Positions 6,502 through 15,711 of a stretch of 64,000 nucleotides of DNA are shown piece by piece (position 1 is the first letter of the stretch; every line of letters begins with the position of its first letter). This DNA is from Rodentibacter abscessus (lineage in GTDB: Bacteria > Pseudomonadota > Gammaproteobacteria > Enterobacterales > Pasteurellaceae): positions 1,054,001 to 1,118,000 of the forward strand of contig NZ_AP038785.1 of assembly GCF_047160095.1 (NCBI RefSeq). Reading direction: 5' to 3'. Position numbers and translations under genes: made by a program. The notes beneath the pieces are model-generated. The model was given only the letters and a program-made list of their open reading frames with translations. It did not search any database and was not told the origin of the DNA.

Positions 6502-8019
6502 CTATCTTTCGTTATGAATTTCCAAATTCGTTGCATCCTTTTCACGCTTTTTCTTTGCCGAATCATTACGTTGAAAAGCGATGTTATCAAGATATTCCGG
6601 TGTAATATCACCCGTAATATATTCTCCGGTGAAAACGGAACAATCAAAACCTTGAATTCTTGGGTTTTCTTCTTGTACCGATTCAGTGAGCGCACTGAGA
6701 TCTTGGAAAATAAGTTTATCCACGCCGATTAATTTGGCAATTTCGTCCACATTTCGACCATGAGCAATGAGTTCATCCTTGGTTGGCATATCAATGCCAT
6801 ATACGTTCGGATAACGAATCTCCGGTGCGGCTGAGGCAAAATAAATTTTCTTCGCTCCGGCAGCACGTGCCATTTCTACAATTTGTTCCGAAGTCGTGCC
6901 TCGCACGATAGAATCGTCCACCAACAAGACATTTTTTCCTTTAAACTCCGCTTTAATGGTATTCAATTTACGGCGAACGGAACTAATACGCTGTGCTTGC
7001 CCCGGCATAATGAAGGTTCGTCCCACATAACGGTTTTTTACAAAACCTTGGCGATAAGGTTTGTTAAGCACATTGGCGATTTGCAATGCAATATCCGTTG
7101 AGGTTTCAGGTACGGGAATAACCACATCAATATTATCTAATTCATCTTGCCATTCACGGGCGATTTTTTGTCCTAAACGCTCCCCCATATGAACGCGTGC
7201 CGCATAAACGGAAACGCCGTCCATAATGGAATCCGGACGGGCAAAATAGACGTATTCAAAAATACAAGGATTTAAGACCGCACTTTCTGCACATTGCTGC
7301 GCATAAAGTCTGCCGCCAAATGTTACATAAACGGCTTCTCCCGGTGCGACATCTCTTACGAAATCAAAGCCTGCAACATCCAACGCCACCGTTTCTGAAG
7401 CAAACATATAATCGGTTTTGCCGTTTTCTTCACGCTTACCTAATACTAAAGGGCGTATGCCGAACGGATCCCGAAATGCGACCATACCATGCCCGATAAT
7501 CATCGCTAAACAAGCATACGCACCACGCACATCTTTATGAGTTTTGCTTACAGCATAGAAAATATCTTGAGGATCAAGATGATCTTGTGGAATGTTATCA
7601 AGATGATTGGCAAAAATGTTGAGCAGTAATTCGGAATCAGAATTGGTGTTGACATGGCGACGTGCGGTTTTAAACACTTTTTCCTTTAATTCACCGGAAT
7701 TGGTTAAGTTACCGTTATGCACCAAAGTAACTCCATAAGGCGAATTTACATAAAACGGTTGTGCTTCCGATACGCTTGAACTGCCTGCGGTAGGATAACG
7801 TACGTGCCCCATTCCCGCATTACCTTGTAAACGCAACATATGCTCTTGTCTAAAAATATCACTCACTAAACCATTGGCTTTGCGTAAGCGAAAACGATTT
7901 TCGTCATCCACCGTGACAATTCCTGCGGCATCCTGCCCTCGATGCTGTAATAACGTTAATGCTGCATAAATAGATTCATTAACCGGACTTTGGCTAACAA
8001 TGCCGACAATACCACACAT
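6502..8019 (-). CDS. purF: amidophosphoribosyltransferase
   Basis: PurF makes 5-phosphoribosylamine from PRPP and glutamine, the committed step of purine synthesis. Cys2, exposed after removal of Met1, is the glutaminase nucleophile (MCGIVGI). The N-terminal Ntn glutaminase domain is followed by a phosphoribosyltransferase domain with the PRPP loop VLLVDDSIVRGTTS at about residues 364-377. The 505-residue length matches E. coli. It lies ten bases behind cvpA and should share its PurR-controlled promoter. The IS insertion lies 17 bp beyond its stop, in its terminator. Confidence 0.97.
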   Translation of the reverse strand: MCGIVGIVSQSPVNESIYAALTLLQHRGQDAAGIVTVDDENRFRLRKANGLVSDIFRQEHMLRLQGNAGMGHVRYPTAGSSSVSEAQPFYVNSPYGVTLVHNGNLTNSGELKEKVFKTARRHVNTNSDSELLLNIFANHLDNIPQDHLDPQDIFYAVSKTHKDVRGAYACLAMIIGHGMVAFRDPFGIRPLVLGKREENGKTDYMFASETVALDVAGFDFVRDVAPGEAVYVTFGGRLYAQQCAESAVLNPCIFEYVYFARPDSIMDGVSVYAARVHMGERLGQKIAREWQDELDNIDVVIPVPETSTDIALQIANVLNKPYRQGFVKNRYVGRTFIMPGQAQRISSVRRKLNTIKAEFKGKNVLLVDDSIVRGTTSEQIVEMARAAGAKKIYFASAAPEIRYPNVYGIDMPTKDELIAHGRNVDEIAKLIGVDKLIFQDLSALTESVQEENPRIQGFDCSVFTGEYITGDITPEYLDNIAFQRNDSAKKKREKDATNLEIHNER

Positions 8020-8029
8020 TTCATGATCC

Positions 8030-8521
8030 TTATTGATTAAGTGTTGAATTTAAGAAACTGGAACTCTCTTGAAGCTGTTGGAAAAACCATTCAATGATAA
8101 AGCCGAAATGTGGAATCAATTTTGATGTTTTCCACCAATCGGATTGCTCAAAATTCGTAAAGGTATCCAAGAAAAATAAGATCGCGGCAACAATCAATAC
8201 ACCGCGTAGTAAACCAAATGCCGCCCCCAATACACGATCGGTGCCGCTTAACCCTGTTTTATCCACTAACTGTGCGATAACAAAATTCACTATCCCTCCC
8301 ACAATCAGTGTGAGAATAAACAAAATACCGATTGCCGTCCCGTTACGCACATATATGGAGTCAATTTGAGTTAAATAAGTTGCAAGATAAGGGTAAAATT
8401 GACTTGCCACAATAAAGGCAACGACCCAACTGGCAAGTGATAACACTTCGCGTACGAAGCCACGTAACAAACTGACAAGAATAGAAAAAGCGATAATGCC
8501 AATAATAATGTAATCGATCAT
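8030..8521 (-). CDS. cvpA: CvpA family inner-membrane protein
   Basis: A protein of about 163 residues with four predicted membrane helices, close to E. coli CvpA (MIDYIIIGIIAFSILVSLLRGFVREVLSL and the conserved GLSGTDRVLGAAFGLLRGVLIV). CvpA was first linked to colicin V production and later to envelope stress tolerance; its exact biochemical role is not settled. I chose the ATG at 8521 because it matches the family N terminus and has GAGAG about nine bases upstream; an upstream in-frame start adds ten unconserved residues. It is the first gene of cvpA-purF, the same order as in E. coli. Confidence 0.93.
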   Translation of the reverse strand: MIDYIIIGIIAFSILVSLLRGFVREVLSLASWVVAFIVASQFYPYLATYLTQIDSIYVRNGTAIGILFILTLIVGGIVNFVIAQLVDKTGLSGTDRVLGAAFGLLRGVLIVAAILFFLDTFTNFEQSDWWKTSKLIPHFGFIIEWFFQQLQESSSFLNSTLNQ

Positions 8522-8567
8522 TAAAAAATCTCTCAATAAAAAGAGCCGCATAAAGCAGCCGAAGGGT

Positions 8568-8573
8568 ATTCTA
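8568..8573 (-). promoter_or_regulatory. probable -10 box of the cvpA-purF promoter
   Basis: TAGAAT on the leftward strand, with only a weak -35 (TTTTCT) 17 bp further upstream that overlaps the PurR operator at 8590-8605. Confidence 0.5.
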
Positions 8574-8589
8574 CAAAAATAAAGTAAAA

Positions 8590-8605
8590 AAGAAAACGTT
8601 TGCGT
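8590..8605 (-). promoter_or_regulatory. PurR operator of cvpA-purF
   Basis: Read leftward the site is ACGCAAACGTTTTCTT, a full match to the PurR consensus ANGCAANCGNTTNCNT. It lies between the yfbV stop and cvpA, over the likely -35 region, so hypoxanthine- or guanine-bound PurR would block the promoter. Confidence 0.9.
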
Positions 8606-8608
8606 AAA

Positions 8609-9052
8609 CTAAATTTCTTGCCAAAACGTGCGATCCAATCGCCGCTCCGCTTTCCTTAAGACTTCCGCCAAATGTTGATATGTCGGTTTGCCCTGTACGA
8701 TTGGTAAGGGCTCATGAATTTCTTTTAGATATTCACAAATATCGTAAAACCAAACCGCACTTTGCGCACCTAAAGGCGATATTGCCCGCTTTCCCAGCCA
8801 ATATAGACCTTGAAAAGGAATAAGCAAGGCAAAAAGTGCGGTCAAAACCGCAAGAGAAAATGCTACTACATCCTGCTTTGCATAAAGTTGCTGCCACACT
8901 ACGGCAAATACCGCAATTAGCGGCATTGTTTTTTGTGCAAAACGTGTAACCTTTATAATTCGATTTTCAGGAAAAATAATCCCTAACTTTGCCTCTTTCG
9001 GCCAAGTATCAAGATAAATTTGACCTTTTTTAAAAATAGAAAAAACAGACAT
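8609..9052 (-). CDS. yfbV: UPF0208 membrane protein YfbV
   Basis: A small membrane protein of about 147 residues starting MSVFSIFKKGQIYLDTWPKEAKLG, with two central hydrophobic helices (roughly residues 42-60 and 65-90) and a charged C-terminal tail. It matches E. coli YfbV, reported to keep MatP condensation confined to the Ter macrodomain. The ATG at 9052 has AGGAG eight bases upstream and is preferred to a GTG three codons earlier. It is divergent from ackA, and yfbV-ackA-pta is also the E. coli order. Confidence 0.9.
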   Translation of the reverse strand: MSVFSIFKKGQIYLDTWPKEAKLGIIFPENRIIKVTRFAQKTMPLIAVFAVVWQQLYAKQDVVAFSLAVLTALFALLIPFQGLYWLGKRAISPLGAQSAVWFYDICEYLKEIHEPLPIVQGKPTYQHLAEVLRKAERRLDRTFWQEI

Positions 9053-9221
9053 AAAAAACACTCCTAAAAAACTCGGCGCTTATCATACTCTTGTTCACCA
9101 AAAGTTTCTATCTCATTAAATTGATTAAATTTTAACCTCTTTCAATTGAGGTTTGATTTTTCTTTAACAAGTGAATTTATTTTATCGCATAAAAGGTGTA
9201 TTCTATGCCCCACTTATTCAG

Positions 9222-9252
9222 TTTGTTCGCCAAGTTCATTACGGCGAACAAA
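9222..9252 (+). promoter_or_regulatory. hairpin in the ackA leader
   Basis: TTTGTTCGCC (9222-9231) and GGCGAACAAA (9243-9252) are perfect 10-bp complements around an 11-base loop, ending 34 bases before the ackA ATG. There is no T-run, so it is not a terminator. It could stabilise or regulate the mRNA, or be a DNA operator. Confidence 0.5.
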
Positions 9253-9286
9253 TTTCTATTAACTTCAATCTTACAATAGGTTTCTT

Positions 9287-10486
9287 ATGTCAAAACTTGT
9301 TCTTATCCTTAATTGTGGTAGCTCATCACTAAAATTCTCAATCCTTGATCCTATTTCAGGCGATGAAAAATTATCGGGTTTAGCCGAGGCGTTCTATTTG
9401 CCTGAAGCCCGTATTAAATGGAAATTGCACGGTGAAAAAGGACAAGCTGACTTAGGTGCGGGTGCTGCTCACACAGAAGCATTAAACTTCATTGTTGAAA
9501 ACATTTTTACTAAAGATCCTGAATTACAAAATAGTATTTCCGCTATTGGTCATCGTGTTGTGCACGGTGGTGAAAAATTCACAAAATCAGTGCTTATCAC
9601 CGATGAAGTCTTAAAAGGCATTGAAGATGCAGTTCAATTTGCCCCGTTACACAACCCTGCTCACTTAATCGGTATTCGTGAAGCATTCAAATTATTCCCG
9701 GCATTAAAAGACAAAAATGTTGCCGTATTTGATACCGCTTTCCATCAAACGATGCCTGAAGAAGCTTTCTTATACGCACTACCGTACTCGTTTTATAAAG
9801 AACATGGCGTTCGTCGCTATGGCGCGCACGGAACCAGCCATTATTATGTAAGCCGTGAAGCGGCAAAACGCTTAAATGTAGCAGAAGATAAAGTAAATGT
9901 AATTACTTGCCACTTAGGTAACGGCGGTTCTATTTCTGCAATTCGTCATGGTGAGTGTATTGATACGTCAATGGGTTTAACGCCATTGGAAGGTTTGGTT
10001 ATGGGTACGCGTTCCGGTGATATTGATCCGGCAATTATGTTCTATATGCATAAAACTTTAGGTATGTCCGTAGATGAAATCGAAACTACATTAACCAAAA
10101 AATCCGGTCTTTTAGGTTTAACCGAAGTAACCAGCGACTGTCGCTATGCGGAAGATAACTATGATAAGGAAGTTCCGGCAAAACGTGCCTTAGACGTATA
10201 TTGTTACCGTTTAGCAAAATACATCGGTTCTTATATGGCGGTTATCGGTGAACGTTTAGATGCTATCGTATTTACCGGCGGTATCGGCGAAAATTCTGCT
10301 CACGTACGTGAAATCACATTAAATCACTTAAAACTTTTCGGTTATCAAATCGATGAAGAGCGTAATCTTGCCGCACGTTTCGGTAATGAAGGCGTAATCA
10401 CTAAAGATGGTTCTCCGATTGCAATGGTAATCCCAACCAACGAAGAATTAGTGATCGCACAAGATACTGCAAAACTTTGTTTCTAA
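9287..10486 (+). CDS. ackA: acetate kinase
   Basis: AckA interconverts acetyl phosphate plus ADP with acetate plus ATP, the ATP-yielding end of overflow metabolism. The 399 residues show the ASKHA-fold motifs: the N-terminal LNCGSSSLKFS, the HRVVHGG segment, the conserved GAHGTSHYYVS and the GGIGENSAHVRE phosphate-binding loop. AGG lies a few bases before the ATG. It stands alone on a leader of about 225 bp divergent from yfbV, and a strong hairpin separates it from pta, so ackA may be made in excess over pta. The assignment is firm. Confidence 0.97.
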   Translation: MSKLVLILNCGSSSLKFSILDPISGDEKLSGLAEAFYLPEARIKWKLHGEKGQADLGAGAAHTEALNFIVENIFTKDPELQNSISAIGHRVVHGGEKFTKSVLITDEVLKGIEDAVQFAPLHNPAHLIGIREAFKLFPALKDKNVAVFDTAFHQTMPEEAFLYALPYSFYKEHGVRRYGAHGTSHYYVSREAAKRLNVAEDKVNVITCHLGNGGSISAIRHGECIDTSMGLTPLEGLVMGTRSGDIDPAIMFYMHKTLGMSVDEIETTLTKKSGLLGLTEVTSDCRYAEDNYDKEVPAKRALDVYCYRLAKYIGSYMAVIGERLDAIVFTGGIGENSAHVREITLNHLKLFGYQIDEERNLAARFGNEGVITKDGSPIAMVIPTNEELVIAQDTAKLCF

Positions 10487-10496
10487 TTTTATAAAC

Positions 10497-10528
10497 AAAC
10501 TGCCGAAAAGTTCGGCAGTTTTTCTTTT
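10497..10528 (+). terminator. intercistronic terminator between ackA and pta
   Basis: A perfect 11-bp stem (AAACTGCCGAA with TTCGGCAGTTT), 3-base loop and T-rich tail. It should stop or weaken read-through from ackA into pta. Confidence 0.85.
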
Positions 10529-10556
10529 TTCATAACTCAATCAATTAAGGTTTATT

Positions 10557-12695
10557 ATGTCCCGTACAATTATCCTTATCCCAGTTAGTGCCGGCGTTGG
10601 TTTAACCAGTGTAAGTCTTGGTCTCATTCAATCACTTGAACAAAAAGGCGCGAAAGTCGGTTTTATGAAACCTATTTCTCAACCCAATTCCGGTGAAGAT
10701 CAATTAGATCGCACGACCTCTATTGTTCGCTCCAGTACCACACTTGAGACGGCGGAGCCGTTTATGTTAAGCGTGGCTGAATCATTAATCGGTCAGAACC
10801 AATCTGATGTATTGTTAGAAAAAATCGTTGAAAATCATCAACAACTTTCTAAAAATAACGAAATTGTTGTAGTAGAAGGATTAATTCCAACCCGCAAACA
10901 CGGCTATGCAAACAGCATTAACTATGAAATCGCACAAGCATTAGATGCGGAAATTGTGTTAGTTGCCGCACCGTCAACAGAAACACCGGCAGAGTTAAAA
11001 GAACGAGTGGAAGCAGCTGCTTCATTATTTGGCGGTAAACATAACCCTAACCTACTCGGTGTTGTAGTCAATAAATTCAATGCACCGATTGATGAATCAG
11101 GTCGCACCCGTCCGGATTTAACGGAAATCTTCGATTCTTTCCAACACAGTCATAATAGTAAATCGGAATTAACCAAATTATTTTCAAATAGTGCTATTAA
11201 GCTGCTTGCCTGTGTGCCATGGTCAGCGGATCTCATCGCAACCCGAGCAATCGATTTAGTCAAACATTTAGGTGCAACAATTATTAATGAAGGCGATATC
11301 AACCGCCGTATTCGTGGAATCACTTTTTGTGCGAGAAGTCTGCCAAATATGGTAGAACACTTCCGTGCAGGGAGCTTATTAGTGGTATCGGCAGATCGTC
11401 CTGATGCGATTGTAGCTGCTGCACTGGCAGCCTCAAACGGTGTCGAAATCGGTGGTATGCTCTTAACCGGCGGCTATAAAATTGACGCACAAATCAACAA
11501 ACTTTGCCAACACGTATTTGAAACGACTAAATTGCCAATCTTCCGTATTGAAGGTAATACATGGCAAACCGCATTAAATCTACAAAGTTTCAATCTTGAA
11601 GTACCGGTTGATGATAAAGAACGTATCGAAAATATTAAAGACTATATGAGCCAACAATTCGATACTCAATTTATTGAGGGCTTAGTTGCCGCTTCGACAC
11701 GTTTACGCCGTTTATCGCCACCGGCGTTCCGTTTCCAATTAACCGAGTTGGCTCGTGCTGCGAAAAAACGTATCGTTTTACCTGAAGGTGATGAACCTCG
11801 CACAATCAAAGCAGCCGTGCTTTGTGCGGAACGTGGTATTGCCGAATGTGTCTTATTGGCCGATCCTGCCTCCGTTCAACGCGTTGCCGAAGCACAAGGC
11901 GTTCAGTTAGGTAAAGGTATCACTATCATCAATCCTGCTGATGTGCGTGAAAATTATGTCGATCGTTTAGTTGAACTCCGCAAAGCAAAAGGTATGACTG
12001 AAACGGCGGCACGTGAACAGCTGGAAGATACCGTTGTGCTTGGCACGATGATGTTGGAAGCAAATGAAGTGGATGGTTTAGTGTCCGGTGCAGTTCACAC
12101 CACCGCCAATACGATTCGCCCACCAATGCAAATTATCAAAACTGCACCGGGTAGCTCCATTGTTTCTTCTATCTTCTTTATGTTGCTACCGGATCAAGTT
12201 CTTGTGTATGGCGACTGTGCGGTAAATCCTGATCCAACGGCAGAACAATTAGCTGAAATCGCTATTCAATCCGCCGATTCGGCAAAAGCATTCGGTATCG
12301 ATCCGAAAGTTGCGATGATCTCTTACTCCACCGGTACATCAGGTAGCGGTGCAGATGTAGAAAAAGTCAAAGAAGCAACACGTCTTGCGAAAGAAAAACG
12401 CCCGGATTTACTCATTGACGGTCCTTTACAATACGATGCAGCCGTAATGGAAGATGTGGCTCGCTCTAAAGCACCAAACTCCCCTGTGGCGGGTAAGGCA
12501 ACCGTATTCGTATTCCCTGATTTAAATACCGGTAACACTACTTACAAAGCGGTTCAACGTTCCGCTGACTTAGTGTCTATCGGTCCAATGTTGCAAGGTA
12601 TGCGTAAACCGGTGAACGATTTATCCCGTGGTGCGCTGGTCGACGATATTGTGTACACGATTGCATTAACAGCAATTCAGGCGACACAAGCATAA
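10557..12695 (+). CDS. pta: phosphate acetyltransferase (long form)
   Basis: Pta converts acetyl-CoA and phosphate to acetyl phosphate and CoA, feeding AckA. At 712 residues it is the long, multidomain form: an N-terminal P-loop region resembling dethiobiotin synthetase (VSAGVGLTSVSLGL near residue 10), a central DRTGG regulatory domain, and the C-terminal PTA/PTB catalytic domain from about residue 390 (KKRIVLPEGDEPRTIKAA ... SYSTGTSGSG ... GPLQYDAA). The start has a short AAGG ribosome site. It follows ackA after a 70-bp gap containing a terminator, and ends in a terminator built from an uptake-sequence pair. Confidence 0.97.
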   Translation: MSRTIILIPVSAGVGLTSVSLGLIQSLEQKGAKVGFMKPISQPNSGEDQLDRTTSIVRSSTTLETAEPFMLSVAESLIGQNQSDVLLEKIVENHQQLSKNNEIVVVEGLIPTRKHGYANSINYEIAQALDAEIVLVAAPSTETPAELKERVEAAASLFGGKHNPNLLGVVVNKFNAPIDESGRTRPDLTEIFDSFQHSHNSKSELTKLFSNSAIKLLACVPWSADLIATRAIDLVKHLGATIINEGDINRRIRGITFCARSLPNMVEHFRAGSLLVVSADRPDAIVAAALAASNGVEIGGMLLTGGYKIDAQINKLCQHVFETTKLPIFRIEGNTWQTALNLQSFNLEVPVDDKERIENIKDYMSQQFDTQFIEGLVAASTRLRRLSPPAFRFQLTELARAAKKRIVLPEGDEPRTIKAAVLCAERGIAECVLLADPASVQRVAEAQGVQLGKGITIINPADVRENYVDRLVELRKAKGMTETAAREQLEDTVVLGTMMLEANEVDGLVSGAVHTTANTIRPPMQIIKTAPGSSIVSSIFFMLLPDQVLVYGDCAVNPDPTAEQLAEIAIQSADSAKAFGIDPKVAMISYSTGTSGSGADVEKVKEATRLAKEKRPDLLIDGPLQYDAAVMEDVARSKAPNSPVAGKATVFVFPDLNTGNTTYKAVQRSADLVSIGPMLQGMRKPVNDLSRGALVDDIVYTIALTAIQATQA

Positions 12696-12711
12696 TTTAA
12701 AACTCATATGA

Positions 12712-12745
12712 AAACGACCGCTCTTCTTAAGTGCGGTCGTTTTTT
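12712..12745. terminator. terminator with paired uptake sequences between pta and rnd
   Basis: AAACGACCGC and GCGGTCGTTT form a 10-bp stem and the right arm contains a full AAGTGCGGT uptake core, followed by a T-run. It lies between convergent pta and rnd and can serve both. Confidence 0.85.
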
Positions 12746-12755
12746 ATAATAATTT

Positions 12756-13910
12756 TTAAGCTTCAATCGATTTCAACAATGTTAAAAGTTGTAAACCTAT
12801 CTCTCTACGCCAGCCAAGCAATAAATCCGGTAATTTATCTTGCGGTTCATTATGTAGCCAAACCCACTTTATAAGCTCCTCTAAACTCCGTTTGCTTGCT
12901 AAAATCTCTAATGTTAAACCTTGTGGTGTTAATTCATAAGCTTTTTCCTGCAACAAACGAATCGCTTTTTTATAACGAGAATCCTCCACCACACGTACAA
13001 TTCGTTTCGGATAATCATAAGGAGAAACACGACGTGCCTGCGCTAAAAGTTGTAAAATTTTTTTACCACGCACACGCACTTCGTTATTTGTTAGTCCGAT
13101 TTCAAGCATTTCCGATGTATTGCGGGGGTTGTATTTGGCGACTTTCCATAAATGCTCTGATTTCACCACATAAGACAGTGCTAAATCACGTGTTATTGCT
13201 ACTTCTTGTCGCCATTGAGCAAGAATTTTCAAACGAGCAAGTTCTAATGGATTTAATTTCCAAGCATTTGGAATATCCAAATAAGCCTTGTCAGCCTCAT
13301 TTTTTTGTAGCCTAGTTGCTTTTGCTAAGGCTAATTCACAATCAGAATGAACCGCATTCACCCAAGGTGTTTCTGCCAGTTCTTTCAGTAAACAATGGTA
13401 AAGCGGTAACAAATACCAAACATCACCGGCGGCATAATGTAGCTGTATATCAGACAAAGGGCGTTTAATCCAATTTGTTCTGGTTGCGCCTTTATCCACC
13501 TCAACATTCAAATATTGCAATGCCAGTTTTGCTAATCCGACTGAATTTCCCAATCCAAGAAAACGCGCCATAATTTGCGTATCCATCATAGGTTGAGGCA
13601 ACTGATCAAATTCTTGTAAAAATACCTGTAAATCCTCGCTACAAGAATGAAGGATTTTTAACACATTAGAATCTGCCAATAATGCGACAAAAGGGGAAAA
13701 ATCAGTGATATTTAAAGGATCAATAAGGGAAATATGTTCACCATCATAAAGCTGAATAAGACCGAGCTTTGGGAAATAGGTAGAAACTCGTACAAATTCA
13801 GTATCTAAAGCGACCGCACTTTGTTGACGAGCCAAACGACAAGTTTCCTCCAGTGCTTGGTCTGTCGTGATCAGTGAAAAGTGCGGTTGATTTTGGCTTT
13901 CTTTTATCAT
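12756..13910 (-). CDS. rnd: ribonuclease D
   Basis: RNase D is a 3'-5' exonuclease that trims tRNA precursors. The N-terminal DEDD exonuclease domain begins with DTEFVR at about residues 36-41 (metal-binding Asp and Glu) and continues with the later acidic motifs (LHSCSEDLQVF and the YAAGDVWYLLPLY Exo III motif); an HRDC domain follows in the C-terminal half (LNPLELARLKILAQWRQEVA). The start at 13910 gives 384 residues, close to E. coli (375); an upstream in-frame start is less likely. It lies 67 bp behind fadD, with a terminator between, the same fadD-rnd order as E. coli. Confidence 0.95.
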   Translation of the reverse strand: MIKESQNQPHFSLITTDQALEETCRLARQQSAVALDTEFVRVSTYFPKLGLIQLYDGEHISLIDPLNITDFSPFVALLADSNVLKILHSCSEDLQVFLQEFDQLPQPMMDTQIMARFLGLGNSVGLAKLALQYLNVEVDKGATRTNWIKRPLSDIQLHYAAGDVWYLLPLYHCLLKELAETPWVNAVHSDCELALAKATRLQKNEADKAYLDIPNAWKLNPLELARLKILAQWRQEVAITRDLALSYVVKSEHLWKVAKYNPRNTSEMLEIGLTNNEVRVRGKKILQLLAQARRVSPYDYPKRIVRVVEDSRYKKAIRLLQEKAYELTPQGLTLEILASKRSLEELIKWVWLHNEPQDKLPDLLLGWRREIGLQLLTLLKSIEA

Positions 13911-13935
13911 GATATTATCTCTTAAACTAAAGAAC

Positions 13936-13960
13936 AAAAATGGGATATCACTATCCCATT
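13936..13960 (-). terminator. terminator between fadD and rnd
   Basis: On the leftward strand AATGGGATA and TATCCCATT form a perfect 9-bp stem around a 4-base loop, followed by five T residues. It follows the fadD stop and precedes rnd. Confidence 0.7.
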
Positions 13961-13977
13961 ATTTTTCAATGATAGAT

Positions 13978-15666
13978 TTAATGCGCCGACCGCTTAGCCA
14001 TTTCTTCATCGCGTAATACACGGCGTAAAATTTTACCTACATTTGTTTTTGGCAATTCATCACGAAATTCAATTTCTTTTGGTACTTTATAGCCGGTTAA
14101 ATGCTGACGGCAATGTTGACGAAGCTCATCACGCGTTAGACTTTCATCTTTTTTTACGACAAAAATCTTAATTGTTTCACCTGAAACTTCGTTTGGCATA
14201 CCGATTGCGACCGCTTCCGCTACTTTATAATTAAGCATAACTACATCTTCAATTTCATTCGGATAAACGTTAAAACCGGAAACCAAAATCATATCTTTTT
14301 TGCGATCTACAATGCGTAGGCTATAAGATTCATCCATAATGACAATATCGCCCGTCGCCATCCAACCGTCTTTCAAAACTTCACCGGTCGCCTCAGGACG
14401 TTGCCAATACCCTTGCATCACCTGCTCACCTTTTACCCATAATTCGCCCGGCTCACCGATTTGTGCTTCAGAACCATCATCTTTAATAATCTTAATATCC
14501 GTATTCGGTACAGGTACACCGATGGTGCCGTTATGCTTGACGACATTTATCGGGCAAGCTGCAATCAGAGGGGAGCATTCCGTCATACCATAACCTTCGA
14601 TAATATTACAGCCGGTTAAATCATGCCAACGAGTCGCAACCGATTGTTGAATCGCCATTCCCCCGCCGACAGAAAGTTTTAATACGGAAAAATCCACTTC
14701 TTTGAAATTTTCATTATTCAATAAAGCATTAAACAACGTATTAACACCGGTAATTGCCTCAAATCGATATTTTTTCAACTCTTTCACAAAGCTATCAATA
14801 TCACGCGGATTCGTAATTAAAATAGCAGTTACACCAAGTTCAAGGAAAAGTAAACAGTTCACCGTTAAAGCGAAAACGTGGTAAAGCGGCAAGGCTAAAA
14901 CAGCGAAACGCATTCTTGAGTGATCACCAATAAAAGGTTCGGCAATCCATTTGGCTTGGAAAACATTAGTAATAATATTGCCATGAGAAAGCATTGCACC
15001 TTTGGCAACCCCGGTTGTCCCCCCCGTATATTGCAGAAATGCTAAGTCGTTACGCGAAACTTCAGGACGAACATATTGACGATATTTACCAATGCTTAAC
15101 ACTTCACGAAAAGTAACAGCGTGCGGTAATTTATACTTAGGTACTAATTTTTTAATGTATTTCACTATAAAATTAACCAAAGTACGTTTACCAAAAGACA
15201 GTTGATCGCCCATTCGGGTTAAAATAACGTGTTTAACATTCGTATTGAACACGATTTTTTCAAGCGTCGAAGCAAAATTAGAAACCACAACAATAGCTAC
15301 CGCACCACTATCTTGCAATTGATGTTCAAGCTCACGCGGGGTGTAAAGCGGATTGACATTCACCGCGATCAGCCCGGCGCGTAAAATGCCAAAAAGTGCA
15401 ATAGGATATTGCAATAAATTCGGCATCATTAATGCAACGCGATCACCACGTTTCAATTTAAATTCATTCTGCAAATAAGCCGCAAAAGCACGACTGCGTT
15501 CTTCTAATTTACGAAAAGTGAGGACTTGTCCCATATTGATATATGCCGGACGATCGGGGTGTTCACGCACCGCTTTGTCAAACATATCTAAAATTGATTC
15601 GTATTTTGACGTATCCAGAACTTTTTCCACACCTTCCGGATAATTTTGAAACCAAATTTTTTCCAT
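13978..15666 (-). CDS. fadD: long-chain-fatty-acid-CoA ligase
   Basis: FadD activates fatty acids to acyl-CoA through an acyl-adenylate at the inner face of the membrane. The 562 residues contain the ANL-superfamily ATP loop YTGGTTGVAKGAMLSHGN (about residues 213-230), the GYGMTECSP motif, and the C-terminal TGDIVIMDESYSLRIVDRKK hinge with the final GKILRR lysine. Length and sequence agree with E. coli FadD (561). It is in the leftward group yoaA-tsaB-lipoprotein-fadD-rnd, as in E. coli. In a bacterium of this family its likely role is incorporation of host fatty acids; that is inference. Confidence 0.95.
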   Translation of the reverse strand: MEKIWFQNYPEGVEKVLDTSKYESILDMFDKAVREHPDRPAYINMGQVLTFRKLEERSRAFAAYLQNEFKLKRGDRVALMMPNLLQYPIALFGILRAGLIAVNVNPLYTPRELEHQLQDSGAVAIVVVSNFASTLEKIVFNTNVKHVILTRMGDQLSFGKRTLVNFIVKYIKKLVPKYKLPHAVTFREVLSIGKYRQYVRPEVSRNDLAFLQYTGGTTGVAKGAMLSHGNIITNVFQAKWIAEPFIGDHSRMRFAVLALPLYHVFALTVNCLLFLELGVTAILITNPRDIDSFVKELKKYRFEAITGVNTLFNALLNNENFKEVDFSVLKLSVGGGMAIQQSVATRWHDLTGCNIIEGYGMTECSPLIAACPINVVKHNGTIGVPVPNTDIKIIKDDGSEAQIGEPGELWVKGEQVMQGYWQRPEATGEVLKDGWMATGDIVIMDESYSLRIVDRKKDMILVSGFNVYPNEIEDVVMLNYKVAEAVAIGMPNEVSGETIKIFVVKKDESLTRDELRQHCRQHLTGYKVPKEIEFRDELPKTNVGKILRRVLRDEEMAKRSAH

Positions 15667-15711
15667 TTGTTAGCCTTGTTATGTTGGAAAATCAGCAGCG
15701 GATTTTATCAT

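Noticed and set aside
11929..12538. Two antisense frames within pta
   Set aside because: Both are short, without ribosome sites, and opposite a conserved catalytic domain.
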